Source of the DNA: Tetradesmus obliquus
Taxonomy: Eukaryota > Chlorophyta > Chlorophyceae > Sphaeropleales > Scenedesmaceae
Reading direction: 5' to 3'
DNA length: 64,000 nt
NCBI GenBank assembly: GCA_030272155.1
Contig: CP126193.1
Coordinates: 6,634,001 to 6,698,000 of the forward strand
Shown here: piece by piece, positions 11,526 to 25,093 of the stretch
Position numbering within the stretch: the first letter of the stretch is position 1
How the letters are laid out: each line of letters begins with the position of its first letter
Made by a program: the position numbers and the translations under genes
The notes under the pieces: generated by a model
Seen by the model: the letters and a program-made list of their open reading frames with translations, nothing else
Told to the model about the DNA's origin: nothing
Database searches by the model: none

Positions 11526-13754
11526 AATGTGTAGGTGTGCCGCATGCGTCTACGGCATCTAAGCACTGCTGTGGTGCATGTGCTTGGGGCCGGCAACTGC
11601 GACAAATGTATGGCATACCGAATGGCTCATAGCGCTGGGTGGACGGCTACTCACGATTTGTGTGTTACACGACAGCGCACAGGGCGTGTAAGGCGCCACC
11701 TCATGGATGCTTCCAGCGGTTTTGCAGACCAAAGCTCACGTGTAACAAGCACATCGTGCAGTCACACTTTCAGCAGGCTGCAAGGGCTGAAACCAATCGA
11801 CACCTGGGTGCCTAGGCCTAGCTGCAGTGTTTCTGGGCTGTAACAGTCGCCAGATTGATGACGCGCAGTCTTTCATGACATGGTGATCACGGCTACAACA
11901 CACTGCCATATGTTAGCAGTGAACGTCACATGGCATGCAAGTCCCAGGGGCCGAGGACACTGCCTGTTTAGCCCATCGTCGCCCCTTATCACTCACACAC
12001 TGCCACACATGACCGTTGGCGTACGTTTTGCAGGAACTGATGATAGGTACTTGCTGCCCGCTGTTCCACTGAAACTTCACAGGCAGCATGAGCCTGAGCT
12101 GCACAAGGGCTGTCCCCCACCAACCCCAACCCCAACACAGGCCGCCTCGCATGCGGCATGCTCTACGCAGAGCAGGCTAAGACGACCCAAAGCCCATCCC
12201 AACAGCAGAAACAAACCATGCAAGCACGCCTTTTTCCAGATGCAATCGCACTGCAGTCGCAGCATGCGCGAGTGCCGCACGGGGCTGTAGTGAGCAGCAC
12301 ACACACCAACAGCACGAAAGCCGCCACAAAGTCCAGCAGAGTGCGGGATGTGTTGGGTGACAGGCACAAACTCATTCACCATCCAGAGCAGCTGCAGCTG
12401 TTGGTGTAGCCAGAGGTAACCAGCAAGGCTGATGACCGCTGGAATACACGAAGCTGATGACTCCTGTACTGCAACTAAATGCAGCAGGACGCATCCTAGT
12501 CCAAAAGGATGGATGACACACGATGCTGTCTGCAGACTACCAACATGCACTGATGATTGAGAGGATGAAACGTGCACGCACCATGGCGTGTACACAGCAC
12601 GACTCAGCCTGGCTGGAAAACATATCAGACCCAGCACAGGGATTACCCGTCAAATAATGCAGCTCACAATCAGGCTGCTGCCACTGTGATGTAGCAGCCC
12701 CTGTTTTCTGCCCGCCCCAGTGAGGATACTCATGCAACTTTCAAGTTTTGAGGTGAGCCATGCTTGCAAATGCATGCGCACACAACTCGCACAACCACGT
12801 ATGATCTCCCAGGGATGTGGCAGGCTGTTGAGCAAATGCTGCTTTTGCAGCAGCAGCCATGCTTCTTGAAAGAACACGGCTGCACCACATACTTGTGCAG
12901 CCATATCATAGGATACTTGCATCCAGAAAAGCATGCTGGCTGAAATGTAATGCAACGCCACAGACAGCTCAATGTTTCTGTCAAGCACAGACAGACAAAG
13001 CGATGAGGTGCTATCCCAGCACTGCAGGCAGACCTGCTGCGGCCTCAGATTAGTGAAGTCATGAAGCAACCCACATCAGAAGCCAGCTTAGTGCAATTAG
13101 CCAGTGACATCTGCACGCCTTGGGGTGCCGTTGCTGCCTGCACTTCTGACAAGGCAGGCCGACCGATATCTTGGCACTTATCACAGAGGCAGGCTGCCAG
13201 GCAGACGCAGCCATGCCATCAACCATGTGTACTATTGTAAGGATGTCAGCGAGGATCATTGAGGAAAAACAGGACAAGACCAGCAACCGTAGTGCTGGCA
13301 TTGGTGACAGTTGCCCACAACCAGAATGGAACCCATCATGGGTGCAAGTTGCATTGCAAAGCAGGGATGCAAACAAACACTTGCCACAGCCATCATTGCA
13401 AGCTGCTTGCCACAGGCACAGAAGAAGAAGCGCAGCATAGCATGCAGTGAGGATTGGAAACAACTCCGTCGAAGCCTAGTGCACAACTGACTGGGGAGTG
13501 ATCTGGGTCAGCTGCTCAGTGCATAACCTCAGCGTCGCTGAACGAACGCTGCTGACGATCCTGAGACCATCCAAGAACAAATGTTCATAATTCTTGCTGA
13601 AAGCGATAAAAGCTTGTTGACAATCTCCACACTGATCACTCCATCTGCAGACCGCTTCTAGAGCAGTCACTGCTCTGAGCGCATGTGACCTGCACAACGT
13701 TTTGGCGAGAGCTGACTATGTCGATGTGCTTGGCACACATGGATACATGTGCAA

Positions 13755-14090
13755 TAATTCACAAGGGCGTCGGTTTGGGCTAGGGCCTGCGATTGCTGCA
13801 CCTTTGCAGGCTGGCACGAGCAGCACGATCGTCGACGATGACGTGGCAGCAGCAGGCCAGACAGCGCCGCTGCCGCCAGGCCGGGCCATAGCAGCAGCGG
13901 TGAAGGTGCAGTAGCAGCTGTCGAAGGGGAAGGGCGGGAGCCACGTAACACTGTTGCACGGAGTTACGGCCCTGTCCTTTGCCCTCCGTTAAATCCGCTC
14001 CCTGCAAAGAGAGCACAGACCCTTTCAACCTTCAACTTCCAGCAGCAGCTGGCGCAGGTGTGGGAGCCAGCACAGCAGCCGCTATAGTTG
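13755..14090 (+). repeat. Third, split copy of the kinase C-terminal tail
   Basis: 13755-13915 resembles the unit at 11345 and ends with TAG. The remaining part ('QQQLAQVWEPAQQPL' then TAG) appears at 14039-14093. The two pieces are separated by about 120 unrelated bases, which looks like an insertion into an older tandem copy. Confidence 0.65.
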
Positions 14091-16639
14091 CATGCCATCA
14101 AGGTTTGTGCAGAGGCTGCGGTGGTTCATTTGTTCAATAGTTGGATGCAGTTGTTACCCACGTACTTGATGTGACCTTGTCATTCTCCATGCAGGAGGTT
14201 GCACATGTATCCACCTCGGCACTGCAGGCAGTTGCCTTGCATGGGGACTTGCTGGTACCCATGAATGACCAAACACAGCATGCAGTTGCTCAGTCGCACT
14301 GAGCATGCTGTTGCTGAACACCCAAGGTACCCGTGTTCGGCACGGGTGCCAAGCAGCAGCAGTGCTGCCACTTTGAGATGCCACCGTGGAGGCCGCGACC
14401 AAACATCCGTGGCCTCGTCGAAGGAAGCCAGTGCAACTTCAAAGTGTGAAGCGACTGTGGTTGAGTGCGGTAGGCATGCTCTTGATGTCTCAAAATGATG
14501 TAGACAGCACGTGGATGTTACTGTGCAGCACTCGCATTGGGCATCACGCACAGAGAACACTTCTGGTGCTAGATGTCAGCGCAGTATCTTGTCGCACACC
14601 AACAATCTGTTAAGCCTGTGGCCATGCAACCATGACACTGCCTTTTCTTTCGCCTTATCTGTTGCAAAGAAAGCAAAGAAAGCAACCGCCTCATGCAAAG
14701 CATGCGCATGCATGCACAGCTGCAGATGTCGCAACAGCATCTTGCTGGCGCCGTGCTTGACAAAAGAACGACATAGGACAGTCCGGTTGCCGCGACCATC
14801 GGAGCACCCGCCCCCCCACCATGAAGCCCTCAGTTGCATGGCTACGTATGCACACAATGAAGGATAACCTACATATTATATCATGAATGATGCAGTTGTT
14901 GTGACCAGAACTGCGTGGTAGTTGACAGCAGTTGTGCATGTACCCCCTAGGCTGCCCGGCGGCTTGGCACCAAAGCTACATTATGTATGCAGAATGCAGA
15001 CCTTGAAGGTGCCACCAGCTTAAAGTGGCACATTGGCCGCGCAGCACCGTAACTGGGGTAGCGTGCAGCTAACCCAGGAACAGCTGTGCACGCCTGCAAA
15101 GCACCTTGTGCCTTGCTGCTCTGTGTGTCGTGTGCAGGCAAAACACTAGCCTCACACAGTGCACATACTAGCATGCACTTTGTTGGTCAACCACCGGAAA
15201 GGAGCTTTGCCACACTTGAGAAGTCAGCGCACACTGACACAGGTGGTGGCGTGGCAAGTACAGCGGGTGCACCGCCTGGAAAGGGATGCAGTGTAACAGC
15301 AGGCCCTAAGTGCCGGGTCATTGATGAAACCCCGTGTATCTGCACACATGCACGTAACCTGTGACCGTGCCACTGAGATGCAACATGCTGCCATGCAAGT
15401 AATGCACACAGCGCAGTGACTGTCGTGCAGGGGCCAACCATGTAGCAGGACGTGTCTTGTAAGGCTAAAAACACACACACACACAAAACACTCACACGAC
15501 AAACACGAGCCTGTGCAGTCACGAAAGAATTGCAATGCATGCCAGCAGGCTGAGCTGGTGGTGGTTTGGAGCCATACACTGCTTGGTGCTGCTGTGGGCA
15601 CAGGCAGCGGGCAATGTCATGCGCCACTCAAGCTTGCTGCAGCAGACAGCACCATTATTTGTGTCAAACAAACAAGTACAAAAATCAAAGTCCTACAGTC
15701 GTCTGGATCAGGTCCCAGCCCCAAGTGCAGAGATTCTTAGAACAACAGCAAATCAAGTCACAACTCGCATCCAGTCATGCTGGTGGTGCTGGTGGGTAGA
15801 CAGGCCTTGACATGTGTTGCCTGTGTCAGGCTGCCAAGTACGAGCAGTCAGCCGGGCACAAGCAACAGCTTTCATTCACAACAACCCTACAAATCGTTGA
15901 CGGCAAGGAATGTAGCAGCCAGCATATGCTGCTACGTTGTTGTCTTTTGTGCCATGCGATTTGAAGTGAAAGGAAAACAGAGAAGCAGAGCTGCAAATGA
16001 TGCAAGATGCAGCAGCAAACAGAGCAACTGAGACACAAGAGCAGAGCTGGCCTCAAACTGGCCCTGCAACCACCTGCTGCAGGGATGTTTGTGCTCAGCT
16101 CTGCCTAGGATTGGGTTGCGCTGACCAGTCTAGTCAGTGTGAGTGACAGCTACAAAGCAAACCGGCCTAACAAAGCAGACAAGTGCTGGGTGGGCCCCAT
16201 TCAAATGCAACACAACCCAAACTATCAACGTGCCAGCAGGATTGAGCTGTCAAGTACAAAAATAACCTCACATGCAGCTCTGCCTTGAAGTAAACCACTG
16301 CGTGCTGCAAGTGTTGGGCAACTGAAGCAAGCACAACCCAACCAAGAATGGCAGTACAGAGCTGCCGCAAGTGTTAGGCGAGTGAGGCCCCAAAAAAACC
16401 TGACAGTGCAGAGCTGCCACCAGCACTAGTGCTGGTGCAGCTCAGCAAGGAGCAACAGCACAGCGGGCGGGAGGCAGCTGTTGGATATCTCATGCATGTT
16501 TTGAAAGAATGCTGGCACCAGCAGATGCCAAAGTGAGCAGCTGGCAAGGTGTCGGCTGAACACACAAGTGCAACCAACAAACCATGGTGCGCATGCAAGC
16601 TGCTCACGCTCCCGATGCAGTCACCTTTAGCCCCAGTGG

Positions 16640-16780
16640 GTGACAGTCTTGATGTCCAGAACAGCCAGCTGAAAGCGCTTTTTCAGCGCTTTATAGAACA
16701 CCGGAGTGCAGTCCCAGGAAGATCAGGGGCCATGTCGTGGCACCAGTTTGCAGATGCAGTCATGGTGCAAGCAAAAGGGA
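16640..16780 (+). other. Isolated coding-like fragment
   Basis: One frame reads 'LKALFQRFIEHR' and 'MSWHQFADAVMVQAKGIELK' with balanced composition, unlike the Cys/His-rich chance ORFs around it. It faintly recalls an EF-hand-like helix pair. No neighbouring exons or complete gene could be assembled. It could be a gene remnant or chance. Confidence 0.3.
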
Positions 16781-16987
16781 TTGAGTTGAAGTACACACAT
16801 GCGCGCAAGCATTTGCTGCACGCTGCTTGCCAAACTGTGCAGCCAGTGCCGACAGAACAACACCCAGGAAAGTGCAATCAGTGCTTGCACCTCCTGGGCA
16901 TGCAATGCTGTCGTACAATGCAGTTGCATCTTCTGCTCCATAGCACGCATATCCAACAAAGGCTGCTGCACTCCACCACAGAAGCCA

Positions 16988-19900
16988 CTATGGCTTTATC
17001 TTGCTGCCGCCATCTTCAGTCAGCCTCAGCACAGTGCTCTCCCAGCCCACCTCACTAATCAGCTGCTGCCCTGCTGCCTCTGCGCCATGCAAATGTGTTC
17101 CATCCACCTGGCTGCTGCTACCCGCACGGTAAGCTGCTCCTGTTGATGAGAGCCCTGATGCTAATGATGATGATGCCAGTGAATCAATTGTTGCAGACGT
17201 CATGGCCGATTTCAGGGCCTGCAATGGCTGCACTGCTTGAGCAACAGCAACACTGCAGCTGGCGTCCTCTGTATGTGCTGTAGCCGAGACATCAGATGCC
17301 TGCTGCTGGTGTGCATGCGTGTGTGACAGCTTGGCTGCAGCAAAAGCTGCCTGCACATCTGCCAAGCCCCAGAAACCAGCCTGGCGTGCCAGCCTCAAGC
17401 AGCAGTTGCTGTCAGCAGCCTGTTCAAATAATATGCAGTACACAGAGAACACTGTGCGTGTTGCAAAAGCCCACAGCAGCGCCAGCACCAGTGCAGCCAG
17501 CAGCGTCACATACGCAGCTGTGCCGATGGCTGCTGCACACAGGATGGTGCATGTTTGGCACAGCAGCCGCTTCACAGCATACAGCATGCCTCGCTGAGGA
17601 GGTGCTGATTAAACATTTGAGCCCTGACGCTGGAAGGAGCCGCGGCGCTGCTGCACTGCTGGTGATGCTGCCCCTGAGCTAGACCCACTGTCCGGCACCA
17701 CTATTGGCTCAACAGCTGACAAGAAAAACCAACGGCTGTGCTGATGAGCATGAGGGGTGTTCTGACCATGCTGCTCCTTCAGAGAGTTATTTGCATTCTG
17801 CCAGCCTGCTGGCACCTTTCCCAGGGATGCCCTGGAGCGCAACGCCTTTGGAGCATCTCCGCTAGCAGCTGCCAGGGCAGCCGAGGTTGATTCGGCAGCA
17901 GGTGCGGGCACCTGGAGTCTCCTGTGCCAGATGTGTCCAGCCACACCTTGTGGCCCTGGATTGCGAAGTGTAGGATTCCAAAGGGCGCGTACGCAGCAAG
18001 CAGCAACAGGCCTGCGTGCAGGTGAACCAAGACGTTGCAGACGGTAAGCACATCATGCGCTGCGAAGCAAAAAGAACAGTGAGAGCAGGCATGTAGCTGC
18101 TCACAGGCCAACATTTGCCGGCTAGACTTTGCCGCTGAGTAGAGTAATAGCAGCTGGTGGTGTTATCTGCAGCACATCAAGTTCCGATGCATCTTACAGC
18201 ACCCTGCTTTGGTTAGCTTGAGCGACCATCATCGCCAAGCTGCACATGCTATAGTCATTGTGGTCTATGGTGTTCAATGTTACTGCCAGGACCACATGCC
18301 ACTATCCTCACTCTCTCTCATTGTAACTTGCATAGCTCACCTGTCGCCGCGAACAGCGGGTACATGAGGAACATGAAGGCCAGGTAGCTGACCTCTGAGG
18401 GCCCCGTGGCCAGCAGCATGGCCGGGCAGCCCGCGATGGGCTGCGGCACGTAGCCGTCCAGCGGGATCACCCACCACTTGAGGCAGGACGCCGGCAGCAC
18501 GCGGGAGCGGAATCCGCGCGGCAGCCACGCCAGCAGCAGCTGCAGCAGGTTGACCGGCGAGCACGGCAGCGCGTGACGCACTGCAGGGCAGCCCGCAGAG
18601 AGATGACGGCAGTCAAGCAGCTAAGCATTAAAGTCACAGGTCGCACTCTGGGTTTTAGGGTTCGAAGCTTGAATGCTCCTTGAAATTGCGGAAGAAAGCA
18701 TCTTTTTGCGTACGATAAGCAGGTTGGCTTTTCAGACTTGACAGGCAGCTGGCTGCTGCTGAGTCCTGCAGGCGTGTTGGCTCACCATGGAAGTCGTAGT
18801 GGAATGTGGACTCGGCCTGCATCACCAGCGCATGCGCCTGCACGCTCTCTGGGTTGTATGCGTTTGTGATGACGGCCACCAGCAGGCTCATGATGAGGAT
18901 GCTGACCACAGCGATGTACACGATTGTGACAGCCTGGCCCCACACCACCAGGAAGGGGTTGCCATCACCAGCGTCATCAAACTCCTGCACGAGCAGCAAA
19001 CAACCCACACATCTGCGTAAGTGGCTGCTTAGACAACAGTTGCCTGCTGTCTCACAAGCAGCAGGCAGAAAGCCAGCGTGTTTGCATTGGTGGGTGCATC
19101 TATAACTGCTGTGTCTCCGGCAGTAACTAGGCAGCATGACAGAGCGTGTACAGCACATGCCACGCCTGTTAGGAGTCCAATCAGCACAAGCGCAGCTCGT
19201 TGCTGTCACTGCCAAGGCATCAGACAGCTGGCAGTACTGCTTTACGGTTGCACAGCTTACCGCCAGACGCAGGTCATTAGGGTTGATGAGCATCCGCATT
19301 GCAGCAGCCAGTGTGCTGAACTTTGGCTCTGTTGTGTGGTATGTGACCACGAGAGTTGTGCCAAAGCCCTGCAGCCGCAGCAGCATGAGCGTATTGTTGG
19401 CATGCTGTACAGGTGTGTTGTTGCTGCATGGTGAGCATGCCAGCCAACTGGTATACACAGGGCAGATGCTCCAGCAATTCCTTTGCAAATCAAACAAGCA
19501 CAAATGCAGTTGCTGCTGGCAGCTGCAACAGCCGCTCACCAGGGTGAGCACCAGCACCACAGGCACCAGCACCAACGGCTGCCGAGTATGCATGCCTGGC
19601 CCAGATCTGCACAGTATACATAAACAGATGCTTTGTGTATCCTGCAACACTTTGGGCAAAGTGCGCTACACAAGGCAGATGCCAATGCTGCTACTGGCAG
19701 CATCACTCACCAGGACGAGCACCAGCACTACAGGCACCAGCACCGCAACCTCCTCTGCGGCTCTGCGCAGGATGTACAGCATGGCCCCCAGCTTACTGCT
19801 AAGCGGGGTGAGCAGCCCCAGCGCTCGAGACCACACCAGCACTGCGGGCGCAGGCAAGGGACAGCAAATCGCACAAGACTGTCTGCCACATGCTTTGTCA

Positions 19901-22900
19901 GGGCACAGCAGAAGTTTCCTTAAACATGCTGCAGGGGGAGGCCACCTTGCGCCTTTCAAGCAGTTTCACTGCCTAGTTGTACAACTAAAATATGTTGGCA
20001 GGATCAGGTGCTTGACCATGGTGCACCAAACCTGTCCACTGCTGTTCAGTAAAACTCTCCCTGGCTCACGCACTCCGTGGCTAAGTCAGCAACATGCAGC
20101 ACAACATAGTGCTGTTGGTGCACGAGTGCCAAGCGTCAGGTGCTCACCAGCAAATGCAGCTGGCACTACATCTTCGATGCGGATGCCATACTGGCTCAAG
20201 CTGTAGACATCTGGGGCTGCTGTGGTGAATATGCACACATACTCCCAGATCAGCACTGCTAGCAGCCCAAAGTTGACCAGCACATCCAGCTGCATGGCGC
20301 AACAGATGGAAAAAGCAGGGAACCGTCAGTTACTGCTGGACCTCTCACAGCTGCGCTTACAGCTCCCACGGGACATGCTTGCTGGTAAAAACGAAAAATG
20401 TTGCTGAAATGATGCTGCCTTGTCCTGCCAAGTAGCCGCACAACATTCCCCTGACACATGACGTTGTGGCTTGCCATGCGGAAGTGACAGTGACTCAGAG
20501 GCAGCTGCTGCACCCTCACCTTGCTCCAATGGTCTTGCATGTAGCTGACCAGGCTGCCGCCATACTTGAACCTGCAGGCGTCAAACCAACACGTTGTTTG
20601 CAAGCTGGATATGGAAGGTCATCAGCTCTACACGCAGCTGTGCAGTGGCAGCAAACAGGAAACATCAATTGATGAATGAGGTCATGCGGCACAGTAGCGC
20701 AGCAGGTGTTGAATAGGAACGGGCTAGGTTCTGTGCAATGGCATCTGTCCTGCTTACTGGAGCTGGAAGATGATGTCCAGCACGTTGCCCAGCAGCAGAA
20801 AGGGGAACGCACAAAGCAGCACAGAGTGTGGGCCGCCCAAGACGCTCATCTGCAGCAGAGACAGGGAACACGCACAGAAAGCGGGTAGGATACCAATGGT
20901 GGAGTGATAACACAGGCGCCTGAACTCAAGTGTCTACTTGGCTTTGTTGGCAGACGCTGCAATTGCATCCTTTACTGCGACACTGCTGCACCATGCACAG
21001 CCGTACTGCACGGGATGTTAGACAGGTGAACATTGCAGGAGCGCAAGCAGAGCCTGTACAAAACATACCTGGTACACCACTATGAAGAAGATCTCAAACA
21101 CCATCCTCTTCACCCAGCGCCCCCAGGATGAGTCGTGCAGCGCACGCGGCGCCACCAACACGCCATGCAGCAGGAATGCGCCCACAAGCACCAGCTGCGA
21201 CCCCAGGCCTCCAGCAAGGCCGAGGTTCTGCAGCAGGTCATACCCTACATGTGGGTCCATCCAGCTGCTGCCTGCTGCTGCTATTGCAGGTGAGCTGCCT
21301 GCTGCAGCAGCACCCCTAGCTGCAGCGCTGCCGCTGCCAGCAGCTGGTGTGTGGGATGCGTGCATAGTAGTGCGCCGCGAGACCCTAGCTGCCCACTTTG
21401 CTGTGCTGGCTCCCAGTGCTGGAAGCTTGCTGTTGCTGCCTGAAGCATTTTCGTGCAGAGCAGCACCACTCCCAGACAAACCAGCAGCATGTGTCCCTGC
21501 TGCATGCTGGCTGCTGCCATATGCGCCTGGTCCTGCACGCTGCCTGCTGATCTGGCTGCTGGCAAAAGGGCCATCTGCAGCAGCGGCCTCCTCTGGTGAT
21601 GCTACTGCCTGCCACGTCACACGCCGCATCCTGTGCAGCTCCAGGCCATGCCAGATCAGCCTGCACGCAGTGAATGGCAACCGCGCTGCAGGGCTTAGGT
21701 GTTTTCTGGGTTTGATATCCAAACAGATGGTGAAAGCATATTATTGCAGGAAAAAGAGGCTGAGACAAGCTGTAAAAGGATGCCTGCCACCATAAGCCTG
21801 CTGCTACGCTGAGCTGTGGCAACATCAGGGCTGCAAGCTGTTGGTGAGCCGCTACTGGCCGCGCGCAAACATGGAACTGAAATTCAATGCAAAAGCATCT
21901 CATCTTATTCAGGCCATCATCACCTTGTGAACTCCCTGACAGGCTGCAAGCCCAGGAATTTAGAGTCTCCCAGTGACAGCGCCAGACTATACGGAGAACT
22001 GTCATGGATGCTGAAGCGCGCCGCACCACCACCCCTGCCGATTGTGTGTGCTGTCAGCTCCTGCATGCACAGCTTCACTGTGTGCAGCAGCGGGTCAAGC
22101 AGCATCAGCGGCGTAGAGGACTGCTGCATGTGGTGCCCACTGCCGGGCAGGTGTGAGAGCTGTGAGCGCAGGCTGTCGCTGCCTGGTGCATGTAGGCTGC
22201 TGCTGTCCTCTGCTGCTGTTGCAGCAGCGCAGCTTTTCTGCTCATCAGAGTAGCGCTTCATGAGCTGGCGCAGCAGCGCATGCTTGGCTGCTCTGATATG
22301 CTTTGCCAGCTGCAAGGCATCCTAGTTAGGGATAAAGCTGGCAGTGGCCGCCTGCATTCACCAAAGACAGCATCAGCATTAGCATCTGTGCTATAAGGCA
22401 CGCATGGAAGGCATGCTGTGTTTGGACACCCCAAACACCTGTGTCAGCTGCTATTTTACGACTTGATGCCTTACAGCTGAAGCCCCTGAGCTGGGATGGT
22501 AGAGCATGACTGGGTGCTGGGCATCTTTGCCATCAGAACAGTTGCAGCAGTACACAAAATCAACATCCTGGTCACCTTGACAAGTGCATACTCCACTGCT
22601 GCTGTAGAGCTCAGTGCGTTCCTGCGTGTGAGCACGTAGCTTGCCAGCAGCCGTTCTGCCTCAAACATGTTCTTGGAGGCAACCAGTGCTGTCACCAGCC
22701 ATGTCAGTTCCTGCAAGAAGCATGCCGCATTGTTGGCCACCAGGCAAAGTGCCCATGATGAAGCACAAAACGTGCTGGTTGTGCAATTAGCTGTGCATGT
22801 TTGCATTGACAGCAGACATGTGATCTGTTGGCATTGATGAACTGCTTCCAAAAAAAGCAGCCTGTGCATGTTTCAAGTCAATAGTCAGTGAGTATGAAGC

Positions 22901-24441
22901 AGGTCCATGGGAGAGGGGTGCAGCTGCACAGCACCCCTTGTATGCACTGGACACGGCATGACAAACTTTCGTCTTCCATACTCACAGCTTGTGTTAGCTC
23001 CACTGTCGTGCCGCGCAGCACTGCATCAGCTAGGAGCAGCAGGTGTCTCTGCGCAGCAGACCCAACATGAAGGAGTTTGCAGGATTGACCAGCAGAGTAC
23101 AGGAAAGCTCTCACAGCATCATTATCTCAGGCAGTTATCTGCTCTCAAGCCCTTGGCATGGCCCCTGGAAAATATGTATGCAACCAACAGTGGGCCGCAC
23201 AACACCAACTTTGCTCGCAACCATAGACGACAACTGCTGCTGTTGGTGCTGTAAGATATCTCACCTGGCAGGCATAGCCCAGCAACTGCTGTTTGGCCAG
23301 CTGTGAGCAGCGCATGCACACGTCAGCCTGCACCAGCATGAGCAGCAGCTCATCATCGCCTGCTGACATGGCCTTGTGCAGCAGCGCATCTGCAGCTGCC
23401 TGGCTCAGCCCCGCAGCGTCGAACATGCCGTTCTCCAGCGCAGAGAAAACATCCTCCAGCGTGCAAGCTGCCAAGTCTCCGGCAACTTGATCCAACAGTG
23501 GTAGGCAGCACACAGCACCGCCAGTACTGCTGCCCCAGCCCATAGCTTGCGTGGCTGCTGCAGGGCATTGCCTGCTGGGGTTCACTTCAGCGCTGCACAG
23601 GACAACCACAGGTGGAAGACCCAGCTGGCAGGGTGTTTACTGCAAGCAGCCCCCTTCATCTGTGCCGAGCGCCGGCAGCTGCAGCTGCGCACCAGCTGGC
23701 AGAACCCCACTGTGGGTGGCCAGCACGTACAGCAGCAGCGGCTGCTCTTCGTAGGCACGCCGCTGGTTGGTGATGTTGAACCAGGCGCGCTGCTTCAGGG
23801 AGAAGCCTTGCCAGCGCACCTGATGCAGTTGCAAGCATATGAATGGCGCTTGCAGGTGAGGATGTTGAATTCATGGTTGCTGTTGGAGCTGGGGTGCATA
23901 AGCATGCAGGATGCTATGGAGGTTTGTGAGCAGGGCGTGTTGCTGCAACATGCAGGAGTACTTACCTGACAGGCCGCTGTGCATGCAAGACAAGCGTGGA
24001 ACGTTAGTGCAGCCCGCATCAACATACGCTGTTGTTTGACCAAGGCCTTTCGCTTGCCGCCTTGGTCAACAGCCGCTGAGCCGCTGCTTGTAGATCCAAC
24101 GAGAAGTTTTATGAGCTGCTTACCTTCACCTCAGCCCCTCGTACAGGAATCCACACACCAGTTAGCCAGCTTAGTATAGCTTGCAGCGCAGGCCAGAGCA
24201 GGTATGCCCTTGCAGGAGCATGTGCTGTGCAGACGAGTGAAGCATCTGCTGCTGCCACGGCGTACAAGCTTCTGACGCCCTGCAGAGCTGTTGGCAGGCC
24301 CAAAACGGTTCCTTGCACGCTGTTTCCGCTTGGCAGGATGCATTCTGGCCTAAGGCGCCTTAATTGGGTGAGTGCTGGCCCTACTGTACTGTGGTAAGCA
24401 GCGGAGGCAAGCACCCCCCCACCGGTGCTGCTGTTGAACAT
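16988..24441 (-). pseudogene. TRP/polycystin-like channel, copy A, disrupted
   Basis: Paralog of the intact channel at 32247-39521, on the opposite strand. All 14 exons can be placed with GT-AG sites and matching phases: 24441-24124, 23819-23265, 23048-22986, 22710-22576, 22351-21924, 21660-21069, 20849-20758, 20571-20520, 20289-20148, 19841-19711, 19368-19261, 18984-18786, 18580-18341, 18011-16988. The reading frame is broken by TAA at 23637-23639 (GAA in the other copies), TAG at 22322-22324 (CAG in B), a frame change near 17912-17930 and TAA at 17609-17611. The pore segment ('ILIMSLLVAVITNAYN') is still well preserved. Exon 6 is 225 nt shorter than in copy B. It may be a fairly recent pseudogene. 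The first TAA creates a GTAAAC that could serve as a donor, so partial expression cannot be excluded. Confidence 0.8.
19504..19580 (-). repeat. Partial copy of channel A exon 10 donor end
   Basis: Resembles 19680-19750, the end of exon 10 with its donor, at an offset of about 170 bp. It encodes the same Val/Leu-rich S5 end. This is another instance of exon-end duplication in this window. Confidence 0.65.
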
Positions 24442-25093
24442 TTCACGACTAAGGGATTTTGATCAACATTAGGTACAATATTCCAAGTTGTTTGTTGCAG
24501 AGCCGCAACGCTAAAGCGTATTCTTCTATCAAGGCTTGGATACTGGACACACCTGCTCATGCCATACAAACAGACATCAACAGAAACGGACATCAATGAC
24601 TGAAGCGCCAACAAGAAGCGCACTGCGGTGCAGAGAAAGACACGGTCAACACTAACACTTGGTGAGTAGAACCTCCGGATTCGTTCACGTGGCTCAGCAT
24701 TGCTAAAGCGATGATTAAAACATTTGTTGAAAAAATGTAACCCAACACGCGAAAAGGTTGAGATGGCTCGAGTCGGTCACTCTATTTTCACGACCTCGCT
24801 GTGAAATGCACACACGTCAGGGCCGACCATGCAGTTGTGCTTCGCCAAGGGGCCACTGCATGCCTTTGAGGCCTTTGCAGAGTTGGTGCAGTACCATAAA
24901 AAAAGCCATTATTGCATTATTGGATCATATATCGCTGCTTCACATCCCGTGGTGCTTGGGCGTGCGTGCCTGCGCTTGGAGGCTGTCGCAGCATTGCAGC
25001 CGCAAGAAATATTAGAACATAGCGTTGATATCTGTGTGATCTATAGCTGCTCTCGTAAGGCGAGCAGCATCCAGCTGCACCCGGCCAGTGGGC
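24442..25093. other. Divergent intergenic region between channel A and the cysteine-rich gene
   Basis: About 650 bp between two genes that point away from each other, so it should contain both promoters. It is AT-richer than the coding DNA. No specific element was assigned. Confidence 0.45.

Larger units (their letters stand above)
11286..16987. other. Gene-poor region downstream of the kinase
   Basis: About 5.7 kb without a gene I can support. It contains the copies of the kinase tail (11345-11525 and 13755-14090) and one coding-like fragment near 16640-16780. The remaining ORFs on both strands are short and lack family motifs or consistent splice signals. Confidence 0.5.

Noticed and set aside
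12077..13463. Several minus-strand open frames as a separate gene
   Set aside because: They are Cys-, His- and Trp-rich and overlap one another in different frames. No motif or splice pattern links them.
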